64,000 nucleotides of DNA from Symbiodinium kawagutii (lineage: Eukaryota > Sar > Dinophyceae > Suessiales > Symbiodiniaceae), in NCBI GenBank assembly GCA_009767595.1, contig VSDK01009759.1:226700-290699 (forward strand), read 5' to 3'. Made by a program: the position numbers and the translations under genes. The notes under the pieces were generated by a model. That model saw only the letters and a list, made by a program, of their open reading frames with translations. It was not told the DNA's origin and searched no databases. Below are positions 24,279 through 34,754 of the stretch, in pieces. Each line of letters begins with the position of its first letter. Position 1 is the stretch's first letter.

Positions 24279-26740
24279 ACTCGGCGTTGGAGCTCGCTGC
24301 TGCAGACTCCACCAGTTGGAGGGACCTGGTATTTCGTTGCTATGCGTTGCTATTAAGTAATAAGATAGAGTGGTTACTATTGCTATTGAGTGGTAGAATA
24401 GGTGGTTCTGGAAACAGTATCGTTTGATATGATTCCATTTAGATATCGTTTGATGAGTATCCATTTGATATAGGTTCCATTCATGTGGAAACACTTGAAA
24501 AGTATTGTTTGTTGTTATCTTCTTTTTACTCCAGATGGCAACATCTTGGTAGTCTCATGCTTTCCTCGTTTGGTGAGTCTCCCGTAACGGCTGTGGAAAG
24601 GACAAAGTTTCAGCTCACCAAGCACCAACTTTCTCTCAAGGCAATCTGTCGAACATCGATGAGGAAGATGCATCCAAGCTGCCAACAAAGCAGAGGAGCG
24701 AGCCTCAGGGAATCCGTAGGGGTGGATATTTACAGACAAATCGAAGCCCGTTCAGATGCTTGACTTCAACTGAGTAGTAGAGAACATCCGAATAATTTGT
24801 AGGGGGTCATACTGCTTGCGGCTTGGAGAATCACCGGGATGCATAGGGAATATTGCAGGTAGCACATCAATATAAGTGAGCGTTATTCAACCATCTTCCC
24901 AAAAGAGTTGCCTGCAAATATACACATCCCTAGCGTGACTGGAGTTATTACTAGTAGATACTAGCAGTGCCGTTTTCATTATTAATCATCAGCCCTCTGG
25001 TTATCGCAGTTTCGCACGAACAGCAAAAACCAAGGGCTAGCAGCTCATCACCAGGCCTAAACCACTCAGGTTGAAAGCTCTGAAAATCCATGGATTGAGT
25101 GTCCAAAGAGCTGATTATTTGGTACGCTGATAGTTGGGGGTTATAAAGAAGTAGCGACCAACAAGTAAGTATTGGCTGATAACCCCAAGTAAGTACTGGA
25201 TGAAAAGCCTTCAACAAGTAACACAAGCAAATGATAACAACTTTGTAAGTATCGGATGGAACTGCAATTGGAATATCCACTAGTTGTTGGATGATCGGTA
25301 TAGTAGGGGCTTGCACTTTCAGCCATTGCTGGAGCAGTCACCATGCCTGGCAATCTCCGTTCACGAGGCAGTAGTCTTGGAGATCCTTCCGCTCAGTGCG
25401 AACTTAGTCATGGGGTTCCAGTCCCCACAACTGCCATGGAACTTGATTGACAAAGCCATCAAAGTGACATCAAGATTTGAACCAGCAAAGTCTGTGTTTT
25501 TTCATCTAACGCAAGAATGGCAGTATTCAGGAGATTAATCCCGTAGATTCATGGTGTGGCAAGGTGCGGTTTTACATCCATATGCAGCTGTGAGTTTCAA
25601 ATCTTTCACGGCGAATTCACCAACCCATGATTCAATAAAACCACCAGCCTTGCAGATGGTGCTGGGAGTTTCAAGTCCTGAACGTGCCATGGTGAGATCC
25701 TTCCCCAAGCCCCCGAGCATCAATGACATGAGGGGTTTGCGATGTCTAAACCCCTGTTCCCAGTAGATTTCACTGGTTCATAAGCCTCCGCTAACAGCTT
25801 TGGTCTTGGGTACATCTAGTCTGTCTCAGCCTGGATGGCGGCGCAGGCTCAGCCGGATGATGGCTTTCAGGATCATTATGGGCGTCGGGATCATGTTTGG
25901 TGCATTTCAGGCGGGCACCCAGCGATCAAATCCAACAGTGAAACCCTTCGGATCCATCTGACAGTCAGTATACACTTGGGAAACTTGTGCCAGTCAGCTC
26001 CAAAACTACCTTGTTGCATCAAGATTTCAGTGAGTAGTACGTCAAGGGATCCAATTTTGGACAAATTGTGGCAGAGTTTCTTCTCGGACAGGAAGCAAGA
26101 AAGCAAGCTGCCACACTCGAAGTGCAGTTTCCTGATCATTTTGGCGCCTTGAATTGTTACTGTAACATGCTTCGGGATGACAGCTCCCGTTACTTGCACG
26201 GGTTGCAGGCACCCTGGCAAGCATTGCCCGTGCTGATCGATCGCAAGATTGCAGCAGATCCTGGTCTGCCACTCACAGAGCGCCAGCTGGTCGTGACGCA
26301 GACGGCTATTTTTGTTGGAACTCCGGTGGCAGAGAGTCAAATGCACTGCGCTGCTCATAAGCGTACAGGCATCTCCATAGATGCGCACATCAGTGTGCAG
26401 CCACATACATAGGTAGATACCTAGATATACCTATAGATTCAAACATGTATACAAGAGCCAGAGACAAGATTATAGTCAATTGCGTTTAGCTGAAGAGTTG
26501 CATGGGGATGTGTTTTGTCAATTTTTCTCGAAAAAGGATAGGGGAGGTTCCTGCTTCCACCTACCCCATCTTGATTGAGGAGTCCCCAAACACTGAGCTG
26601 GATGCAAGAGATGAAGCTCCAAAGGTAGAATAGTTGTTGATTTGATGCATCTTTCCAGCTTGGTTCAGCCCTGGAATTCCCAGACGTTTCCTGCCGCAGG
26701 TTTGGGAGGGGCACCCCTTTGGAGGGGGAGTTGCGCTGAG
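24279..26740. other. No confident gene
   Basis: Several 60-130-codon frames overlap on both strands, the longest being 26068-26406 (+). None shows a domain. If the transporter gene at 26.7 kb starts further upstream, its first exon(s) should lie here, but I could not locate them. Confidence 0.4.
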
Positions 26741-26935
26741 GATGGCTGGTGGGATCCATCTTGCTGCATCCTTTGATGGCAAGGTTGAGCATGAACCAAC
26801 TCTTGGTGTTGTTGGCCGCCACGATGCTCTTCTTGTCCGTGGGAACCATCACCTTGCCCTACATCCAAGTCCTCAGCCTCTGCATGCTGTGCCTCGTGCG
26901 GCTTCTACATGGGATTTGCCTCAACATCCAAGGGG
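26741..26935 (+). CDS. MFS transporter exon (membrane segments ~2-4)
   Basis: After a CTGAG acceptor-like site the frame reads WLVGSILLHPLMARLSMNQL, then two hydrophobic segments, and ends VRLLHGICLNIQ. This fits the major-facilitator layout from helix 2 to helix 4: a degenerate motif A loop, helix 3, then the R-x-L-x-G start of helix 4. It lies upstream of and in the same orientation as the SLC22-like exons at 27.7 and 30.6-32.3 kb, and matches the part of the fold they lack. I therefore place all of them in one gene. Motif A is poorly conserved (no clear D-x-x-G-R). Exon borders are approximate. Confidence 0.45.
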
Positions 26936-27698
26936 TGTGACTTGGCGCCAGGGATAGCACCATGCCCATGGACTGTTGATCCAAGCTCAAGATACACCAG
27001 TGATGGCGATGGCTCAACCTGGTGATGATTAGTCATGGAGTATGGACCAACCACCTACAAGCAACTGCAACCAGACTCTACAGCTCATAACCTTTTGCTC
27101 TGAGGTTCAAGAGCTCTGCAGCTATGGCTTTCCGAGGTCGGTAGTGCCTAATCAGGGGTGATAGATTGATGGATCCCCAGGGGGCACCCTTTTTTGCGAA
27201 ACGAGCACAGTAAAGGATAATTGTGAGGGATGGCTTGAGTCACTGTAATTTGTGAACCCTCCAAGATTTCTTCTAGAAAGTGCAAGGATATGCACAGATA
27301 TATAGCTATTTGCATTTAGATAAGTATACCTATATAACATGTATACATATATATCTGTATATACATATTTACATATGTATACACATGAAATTCTTAGCTC
27401 ATTTGGTTTGTTGCCGGGAAGAAAACATCAACAGGTAGTGGGCGAAACAGATTCCTTCTCAGTTGAGCAGCATAAAGCCACCAGCAAAGGGTTCGTAACA
27501 GCAGGCCACCGCCACAAACGAGTGGATTCAATTCCTACTCATCTGCAGTTTCTGCTTGCTACAGTGAAGCTACCAGGCGTATCACAAGCTGATTCAAATC
27601 CAAAACATCCATCAGCTACATCCTGGACAGGTTACAACATAGCTCAGTTGACAGCTGTTGTGCTTGCGGGGCACCTTAGGCAGTATATTCACATGCAG

Positions 27699-27884
27699 AA
27701 TTGCTTCCCGGGCTACGGCAGTCAGCTTTGTTCGCTGGTGAATGCTCTGTACAGCGTGGTTGCTGTGCTAATGGCCGTGATTTGTGGCCGCTTCACCTTG
27801 CATACAGACTGGCGATTGGAAGCTTTCGTTTGGTTTGGTGTGCCTATTCTGCTCGGCCCCTTGGATGTAGTGATTCCTCTCGGT
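27699..27884 (+). CDS. MFS transporter exon (membrane segments ~5-6)
   Basis: Following CATGCAG the frame reads NCFPGYGSQLCSLVNALYSV, a hydrophobic helix, then a WR pair and another hydrophobic helix (FVWFGVPILLG). Helix - WR - helix is the usual appearance of transmembrane segments 5 and 6 in major-facilitator proteins of the SLC22 type. The upstream part of the same open frame (27339-27690) lacks protein character and is probably intron. The 3' border is not fixed; the frame stops at 27885. Confidence 0.4.
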
Positions 27885-27887
27885 TAG

Positions 27888-29924
27888 GGAACTTGACACC
27901 ACAATGTCAAGTCCACTCGAACGAACTACCTGGACACATTGATACTGCGAAAATGCACATTCGACTGAGACAAGTCAGTCAACACAAACTTCTGACACCC
28001 TTCAGTTTCTGCTTAGCGAACACTCACATATCCCTTTCTGGGTAAGTAAATGTAATTTACGGAAACGAAGGTCCCCCCCCACTAACTGGGTAACAAATGC
28101 AACATGCCTTGTGATGTTCTGGAACTTTCCACTGTCATATCTCATTCCTTTCTGTTGAGTCATGTGGGGACGAGAGCCTTGCCTCCGTGACCCAGTAAAG
28201 GCTAGCCAAGTGCCCCAAACTACCAAGTTGTAACATCTAAAACACCAACTCGTTCTTGCTGTAAGTTTATACTGTAGGTTGAGCAACTATTGGTGAAACA
28301 GGGCTTGACCAGTTTTTTTATATATCTAAACGGGTAAAAACTGGGTAAAAACTGGTGAAAAACTGGGTGAAAAACGGGTGAAAAACTGGTGAAAGCTATG
28401 GGTCGACGATCGCCACAAGGTCTGCTGTTGGCCTTCCCCGACCTCTGGTCGTTGTTGAAGAGCCTCCCCAGCGCCTTGACCACGGCACCTTCGCCCCTGC
28501 CTGGAAGCTCCCACGGGTCTCACGAGAGCATCCCACGACACATGCGGAAAGACTTGGTGAATTTGGCCATCTGCTTTTGCGCCACGGATCCTGGGACGGG
28601 AGTTGACCATGGTTGCTGAGTTGATGACTGATAGTTGAGCATCAGTATAACCATCAACCATAGTATGACCATCAACCATCAAACATCTTATACTGATGGA
28701 GTTGACCCATGGTCAAGTATCATGAATCATGATACCTGATGGTTGATGGTTATACTTCTTATATTAGTATCATTCATGCTGATGGTTGATGGTTATACTG
28801 ATAGTTGATTTCATGAATCATGATCACTTGTGGGTCAGTGGGTGTTGCTGATGGTCATTGTAGATGATAGTTCAGTTGATACTTGTCGTACTGATGTGGT
28901 TGATTCACCTCAAGGCTTGCTTAACCTGATTACGGGATTGGGAAGGGCAGCTGTGGGGACAGTGCAGGCATGGTGATTCCCCACAGGTTGGATCGGCAGA
29001 ACACCATGTCGAGGGAACTGTTTCGAGTGGTTTGATAGTCTTGCGTGCCACCGAAACCGAGATGGTGCCCATGTCGAAGCATTTCAAATCCCAGCTAAGA
29101 AGCAGACGCCATGGCAAGGACCCCTAGCAGTGCCGGTCACAAAGCTCCATGGCTAGCCACCAAAATCCCATCGAAAAAGGCTATCCATAAACGGTGGTGC
29201 TATCATTTTGGGAGGCTACTCCCATGGATCCATATGAATCAAGCAGATCGACTTTCGAACTTGTGAACAAGCATACTTGCGAACATGGCTAGCCATACAC
29301 ACGGAGTTTTACCGGAGGTTGTGTTGAACGGGATGTTTCTGACATGAAATCTTTTTGGGTTGTGCTTTCGCATTCGAAAAAGCTTGGCAGCAGAGCCCAA
29401 GCCAGAACACTTTTTTGCGGCTGCTGGTTGTTTCACGTTTTCGGTCTACACTTTGGGGAAGTTTGCCCGAATGTGTGATAATGTGCGGTGGTCTGCCTCA
29501 AGAATCTGAGGATCCAGACATGTTGCCTCGTCTAGTGACAAACGGGTTCCTGTCTTAAATCATTCTGCGGGCTCTCGGTGTCACCTTGAGCACCCAAGCT
29601 AGTGGCAGCTGAAATCGCTCCATCCTTTATCAAGTATTGGCAGACAGGATATTTGATCAAATCAATCATGGCCAATCATCCGCGTGGGCACGGTTCCTCC
29701 TAGGGTCCACCAAACCGAAGTAGCTTTCGTCACCTACCCCAGGCCTCAAGCAATCTGCCATGAGCATATGGTTTTGTTCGAGATGGGGGGTGGATAGCAG
29801 CCTCTCTGTTGGCTTCCACCATCATATTACACTATGAACTGTAAGCAGTGGGGAGGGTTGCCTTCATGGCAGTAGAATTTCTCTTTCATTATTTGCTGTA
29901 GTAGTTCATCAATATATTAATATA
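27888..29924. other. Intronic or intergenic; no exon recognised
   Basis: If the MFS exons on both sides form one gene, this is intron. It holds a GGGTAAAAACT-type repeat (about 28330-28390), a GC-rich patch 28395-28610 with overlapping frames on both strands that I cannot resolve, and ATGGTTGATGGTTAT-rich repeat DNA at 28615-28905. Confidence 0.4.
28615..28905. repeat. AACCATCA / TGATGGTT degenerate tract
   Basis: AACCATCA words dominate the left part and TGATGGTTGATGG words the right part, so the tract reverses strand around 28690, giving an inverted arrangement able to pair. Confidence 0.6.
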
Positions 29925-30320
29925 TGCTGTATGTAATGTAATGCAGTGCAATGTAAATGTAATGTCATGTAATGTAGTGTAATGCAATGTACTGCAACGC
30001 AATGTAAAATGTAATGTCATGTAATGTAGTGTAATGCAATGTAAATGTAATGTAGTGTAATGCAATGTAATGTGATGCAATGCAACTTAAGGCAATATGA
30101 TGTAATGTCATGCAATGCAATTTAATGTAACGCAATGCCCTGCAGTGCCATGCAATGTAAGTATTCAAGTACGTATGTAATGTCGCGCAACGTAACGTAA
30201 CGTAACGTAACGTAATATACTGTACTGTACTGTAATGTAATGTAATGTGATGTGAAGTGATGTGATGTGATGTGATGTGATGCAGTCCAATGCTAGGCCA
30301 TGCAATGTGATATAATGCAC
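29925..30320. repeat. TAATG/CAATG pentanucleotide satellite
   Basis: Degenerate five-base units (GTAAT, GCAAT, then GTAAC at about 30186-30212, then GATGT near 30247-30280) run for ~400 bp directly upstream of the CAA array. Minus-strand frames are poly-His/Leu/Tyr artefacts. Confidence 0.9.
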
Positions 30321-30360
30321 TGTATGTATTCTTTCAATCTCAAGACACAGATAAAAGAAT

Positions 30361-30404
30361 GCAGCAGCAACAACAACAGCATCAACAACAACAACAACAA
30401 CAAG

Positions 30405-30438
<34 letters not shown>

Positions 30439-30497
30439 GCATCAACAACAACAACAACAAGAACAACAAGAACAACAACAACAACAACAACAGCATC

Positions 30498-30538
<41 letters not shown>

Positions 30539-30590
30539 GAACAACAACAACAACAACAACAACAACATCAACAACAGCAACAACAGCTAC
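30361..30590. repeat. CAA trinucleotide array
   Basis: About 230 bp of CAA with scattered CAG, CAT and GAA. On the + strand it is open as poly-Gln and is in the same frame as the transporter exon that follows at about 30648. It could therefore add a glutamine-rich stretch to the cytoplasmic loop before helix 7, or simply be intronic. Confidence 0.95.
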
Positions 30591-30647
30591 TACTTGCTGC
30601 CATGTTGGGAACCTTTCGAAGACCAGAAATAGGACCACAACGGCTCA

Positions 30648-30788
30648 GCACCGAGGTCTATGCGTACTACGGCTTGAGCTATTCAGCGGATTCTTTGTGC
30701 ACCAACGCCTACTTGAGCTCCATGCTTATCAGTGGATCAGATATTGTTGCATGCATGTTCGCCAGCCGTGCAAGCAAGATAGGCCAGG
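30648..30788 (+). CDS. SLC22-like transporter exon (segments 7-8)
   Basis: The frame contains STEVYAYYGLSYSADSL and then NAYLSSMLISGSDIVACMFA, followed by ASKIGQ. YYGLS is the hallmark of helix 7 in SLC22 organic cation/anion transporters, and the next segment matches helix 8 leading to the second motif-A-like loop (family form: L-D-R-x-G-R-R). The exon ends CAGG|GCAAGG, a GC donor. Joining at 30788/30993 gives SKIGQ-GRNKAQF, restoring the expected G-R-x-K. The 5' edge is uncertain because the same frame runs back into the CAA array. Likely a plasma- or organelle-membrane carrier of organic ions; the substrate cannot be read from sequence. Confidence 0.6.
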
Positions 30789-30992
30789 GCAAGGAAGCAC
30801 ACTGCACGTCCTGCTGGTGCAATACATCTGGTGATTTCCATGCAGCTTTCGAGAGGTTCCAGCTACCTAAGATAAGACTGACCCAAAACCACGAAAGCTG
30901 GCTCACAACTAGCCGGGTGACAAGCTGTCCTATCCACCAAGGCGCATTTGACACGAGCTGGCTCATCAGAATTGAACTTGTTTTCCCTGCAG
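30789..30992 (+). other. GC-AG intron of the SLC22-like gene
   Basis: A 204-bp intron. The donor is GCAAGG and the acceptor CCCTGCAG. It is placed by the restored frame and family match across the junction. GC donors are rare in most eukaryotes but common in dinoflagellate genes, and this is one of the reasons for my organism guess. Confidence 0.55.
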
Positions 30993-31109
30993 GTCGAAAC
31001 AAAGCCCAATTTGTTAGCTTTTTGCTGGGCGGCCTTTGTCTTATAGCCTGCGCTCTTGGGACCACGGACAGCATCTTCGTGATGACCATGGCGATCATTG
31101 CAAGGATGT
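30993..31109 (+). CDS. SLC22-like transporter exon (segment 9)
   Basis: It reads GRNKAQFVSFLLGGLCLIAC, then ALGTTDSIFVMTMAIIARM. G-R-x-K after helix 8, a hydrophobic helix 9 and the next amphipathic start match the family order. The exon ends ATGT|GTCAAC; splicing to 31852 reads IARMC-LSVVFVTIY, the expected continuation into helix 10. Confidence 0.6.
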
Positions 31110-31851
31110 GTCAACCGATGCATCAGTTGTGTGCCCCCAAGTAATCGATGCTTTCCCTAGTTCTTTCAATGAGCTACTAGTTATCAGTCATTGTCAACCA
31201 TTTGTACCAAATACCAACCAAAGTAAATCAATAACGCAAACCCTGGATCAATGAACCCCTGGCTGATTAATAGGGTGTATCCTTTGTTTCGAACTAAGAT
31301 GGTACCGCGAAATTGATAATCCTAGGGTCAACATGAGTAACAACTGCAAACTATATCGACCAGTACAAACAATCACCGACATTTTGTTACTATTCCCAAG
31401 CAGCTGCTGGCAACAGCTACCAGCCTTTACCAACCACTATTAGCCATCATAGACCATCAATTCACCATTATTCACCATCAATTACCCATAACTAACCATG
31501 ATTGGCTGTTGTCAGCCATTAATTCGCCATGATTGGCTATTGTTAGGTCACTAAAATTTAACCATGAATCAGGCACTATTAACCAGTAATCAACCACGAA
31601 TTGACCAGTAATTAGTCAGATCGTGATTGGTAATTCTTACCAAACCAGTAGTTTCAACCAGGAATTAACCAATATTGGCTGCGCTGCTTAAACCCATGAA
31701 TTGCCGATTTCATACTCATCAAGTCTCCACCGTGTGGTCCTCATGGGTGCTGGGCAATGCGCTTAGCAGTGATGCTGAATCATCAGTGGTGAATTGCCAA
31801 TACGACCTATGAAGTTGGCACCTATCCAGCTAGAAGTAATTCAAATCTTAG
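31110..31851 (+). other. GT-AG intron of the SLC22-like gene
   Basis: A 742-bp intron, donor GTCAAC, acceptor AAATCTTAG. The interior (about 31430-31720) is AACCAT/AATTGACCA-rich repeat, the same type as intergenic DNA in this compartment. The junction is supported by family match rather than transcript data. Confidence 0.5.
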
Positions 31852-31960
31852 GTTTAAGCGTGGTGTTCGTGACCATCTACGTCGCTTTGGCGGAGATTTT
31901 CCCGGAGTGGTGCCAGAAGACTGCACTTCCTACGTGCGAAATCTTTGCCAGGGCCTCTAG
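31852..31960 (+). CDS. SLC22-like transporter exon (segments 10-11)
   Basis: It encodes LSVVFVTIYVALAEIFPEW followed by CQKTALPTCEIFARASR. T-I-Y-x-x-x-A-E-I-F-P is the signature of helix 10 and the following loop in SLC22 proteins, and the next residues match the x-x-R-x-x-A-L...C...A-R segment, with Gln-Lys where an Arg is usual. The exact 3' end is unclear: candidates near 31960-31975 do not all keep the frame of the final exon. Confidence 0.6.
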
Positions 31961-31994
31961 GCTCAAGTGGCGGTTCCTGCTGGCCATTCGCTGT

Positions 31995-32039
31995 TGCTGC
32001 TGCTGTCTCTTCTTCGTCTTCTTCTTCTTCTTCTTCTTC

Positions 32040-32079
<40 letters not shown>

Positions 32080-32095
32080 CGTTGTTGTCGTTGCT
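31995..32095. repeat. TTC then TTG trinucleotide array
   Basis: CTT/TTC units pass into TTG units, then TTGTCG. It lies between the last two transporter exons and is probably intronic, although the + frame stays open through it as poly-Phe/Leu. Confidence 0.9.
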
Positions 32096-32191
32096 GCAGT
32101 GGCAGTGGTGGTTGCGGTTGCAACAAGGACACGGCGAACACCAGGATCATCTACGGTCGATGTCGGTCCTGGTGCATGTTGTCCACTCGTC

Positions 32192-32330
32192 AACTCAGGT
32201 GGGTGGGTGCTTGTCACCATCATGTGGAACCTTACCGGTGCATTTGAGCTGCCCTCTCTTTGGCCTGGCTTGTTTGGTGGCAGCAAGGGCCACAATGAAA
32301 TTGCCAGAGGGCCACTCCAAGCTGATCTGA
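32192..32330 (+). CDS. SLC22-like transporter terminal exon
   Basis: After CAACTCAG the frame reads VGGCLSPSCGTLP, then CPLFGLACLVAARATMKLPE and GHSKLI before TGA at 32328. It fits helix 11's G-G-x-x-(A/S)-P, a short helix 12 and the L-P-E ending typical of the family. Helix 12 is shorter than usual. The C-terminus is only a few residues, so the protein may be slightly truncated. Confidence 0.5.
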
Positions 32331-34469
32331 GGCTACTTGGATGTGCACCCCTAGTTCGGAAGTGGTGACTAGCCATGGTTTCCAGGGGTTATAAGCTAGC
32401 TTAAGTATAGGGCTTATAACTTATAAGCATACTTATAACCCTAGCTGCACATCCAAGTGCAAACTGTCTAGATTTCCTGACTTTTGCTGGTGGTGACTCA
32501 TCCTTTTCACACCTGCACCGCACCAAGTCCATTTCTTTGCGCATTTGAATCTAATATGTACAATATAGTTTACAGCCATGGCCATCATGACTACAAGTAC
32601 AATTGCATTTCAATGAACTTCATTGCAGTGACTCAAATTATATACTCATTTTGAGGATGTTTATCTCACTGCACAGCTTTCCACTGGCATTCTTTCACCA
32701 CCAGCTGTCAGAATCCAATAGATGGCGTTTGACGCGACGCCAAATGGCGTGATGGCGGCATTATATCTTCCTTCAGCCAAGCTGAAAGCCTAGCAACGCC
32801 GTTTTTGGCAACGACTGCGGTGGTCTCCTTGAGCAACCCCAAAGAAAAAGTAGCTGCTTTCCCATTAAAGGGGAACGCAACAACGATTTGAGACAATTAC
32901 GCCTCAGCACCAATTTGCTGCAAAACTACCCTAGTGCTTGATGGGTCGTGAAAGAACTCGGATTATCCACGTTGTGAGTGGAGACCAGCGAAGTAGCGTC
33001 AGGGGTGTAGTTGGATTACAAACGTAATCCAGCAACATGGTTGGTGATCCCGCTCTAAGAGATGGGTTGATAGCATTGTCATTAATTGTGATCCAAGCCC
33101 AGTTGCAGTGGTTGGACAGGGGGTTTCACCAGCGAAGCTGCATGCCAGCCCTGGATGTTTTTCCGATCTTCGGAGCTTGAAAAGCGGATGGCTGTACTGT
33201 ATCTCTTCCAGCTGCTCCCGGGAGCATGGGCTGGGTGCACTTTGTGGTTTATCCGAGGAAGTCACTAGTACCGCCACAAGCCTCAACAAGATCACTATTA
33301 ACCAGTCGCATATAAAGCATGGGTGGCCACGAAACATCCGTATTTGGTCAGGTCTTATTGACAAGCCCGGACCACCTCAATGAACCATCATTAGCCATTA
33401 AGGACCCATAGTAAAGATTATTAAGTATTCTGTAGCCATTATGAGCCGTTTCTGAACCATTAACGGTTTGTAGCCATTATTAAACATAACAAAACATTTT
33501 TAGTCATGATCAACCACTATTCATCATTCCTAACCATTGCGAACCAGTATTGACCAGAAGTAATCATGAGTGTCCATCCTGAGCCATGATTGACCTGTGT
33601 CACTTGTCATTATATGAAACCACCACAGATTGTTGTTAGCCTTTCTGAGCCAATACTGCGATCGACAACTTTGAGTCTTAGGCATTATTCGCCTGCAGTG
33701 AGCAGCCACTATTAGCGATTTCTGAACCGTTATTGGCCACTAGTAAATAGATACTATTAGTCAATCTATGAACCTATGAGCCGTCAACGGTTTTATAGAA
33801 GCCATTGTTGACCATTATTCAGCGCGTTATTTACCTTGATTAGCCGTGAGTAACCGTTATTCACATTATCAATTATTATGGACAAACATGTTATGAACCA
33901 TCCTGGATCATTCTACTCAATGGCAACTGTTGCCGGTGACAACGGACAAGCATTAGCTGAACCATTACTAGCCAGTGTCAATGCTGTAGACCATTACTGC
34001 CTAGTAACTTCTTCTCAACCATTCGTCATTGTCAACCAATATTGGCCATAACAACCATGGTCTTATAAAAGTCATTATCTTCTCCATCATTAATCATCAC
34101 TAGCAAGTATCAACCACTATTCACCACTATAAACCACTATTAACCATTACCAACCACTGTTACCAAATACTGTGACCATGATCAAGCACTACCAACTTGG
34201 CCATTCTCAACCATTGGTTGGTCAATTTCACCACCTTTCACTCACCAGTCCTCACGGTCGCTGGAGGTGATTCTCTCCTCAAGCTGGCGTAGGTGCGCGG
34301 CGGGGACACGTTGTCGAGTGCTGGAGACCAGGTTCCGACCACGGCCAGGTTAATAGTAGGGTTATGATGGGGTCATGGTGATTAATCATAGGCTAATAAT
34401 GGCTAATAATGGTTAATGATAGCCAACAAAAATGGTTGGTTCTTTACTAAAAATGATTATGAATTATGA
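32331..34469. other. No gene seen; strongly AACCAT-type DNA at 33.4-34.2 kb
   Basis: 32.4-33.35 kb has only short unassigned frames. A palindromic TTATAAGC-type cluster lies at 32390-32450. 33380-34240 is almost entirely AACCATTA/AGCCATTAT/CAACCACTATT words on the + strand. Confidence 0.55.
33380..34240. repeat. Longest AACCATTA-type degenerate tract
   Basis: About 860 bp in which CCATTA, ACCATTA, AACCACTAT and AGCCATTAT recur on one strand at irregular spacing. No exact period; it looks like a decayed satellite or a mutationally biased tract. Confidence 0.65.
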
Positions 34470-34754
34470 ATGGATGATTTGCGGGGTCCCCGGGGTCCCC
34501 TATTTGAGCCGGGGGAAGACATGCGGGCGGCATGCACGGTGCTATTCGACTGGCCCGGCTCATGCATTGCAGCTGTTGTCATGGCCCATGAAGTCAGAGA
34601 AACTACAGGCCGCGTGGGGTTTCGAAAGCGCACGCAAGCAACAACGGCAAACCAGCGCGATAGCCTTGGAAAAAAGTCGGCCTGCCAATGCGCGGCCTTG
34701 AGCGGAGCGCAGTGGATCGAATTGCTGCAGGAAAGGCCACAGGCGCAATCCTAG
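34470..34754 (+). CDS. Duplicated hypothetical ORF, copy A
   Basis: The frame contains VLFDWPGSCIAAVVMAHEVR and then ETTGRVGFRKR. A related frame is found at 35852-36130 in a duplicated block 1336 bp downstream. Conservation of the frame between copies is suggestive, but the start is not secure (no strong ATG context) and the copies diverge at the C-terminus through indels. No domain recognised. It may be a decayed gene fragment or repeat. Confidence 0.3.
   Translation: MDDLRGPRGPLFEPGEDMRAACTVLFDWPGSCIAAVVMAHEVRETTGRVGFRKRTQATTANQRDSLGKKSACQCAALSGAQWIELLQERPQAQS

Noticed and set aside
29889..30320. Possible telomere-like or centromere repeat because of pentamers (TAATG, GTAAC).
   Set aside because: The unit changes along the tract and does not match known telomere repeats; it is a degenerate microsatellite.
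30165..30640. 157-codon minus-strand Val-rich ORF.
   Set aside because: Translation of the CAA and TAATG repeats.
31854..32376. Poly-Gln/Thr/Arg minus-strand ORFs and poly-Cys/Val + strand ORFs.
   Set aside because: All cross the TTC/TTG microsatellite; only the frame matching the SLC22-like family at the two ends is kept.
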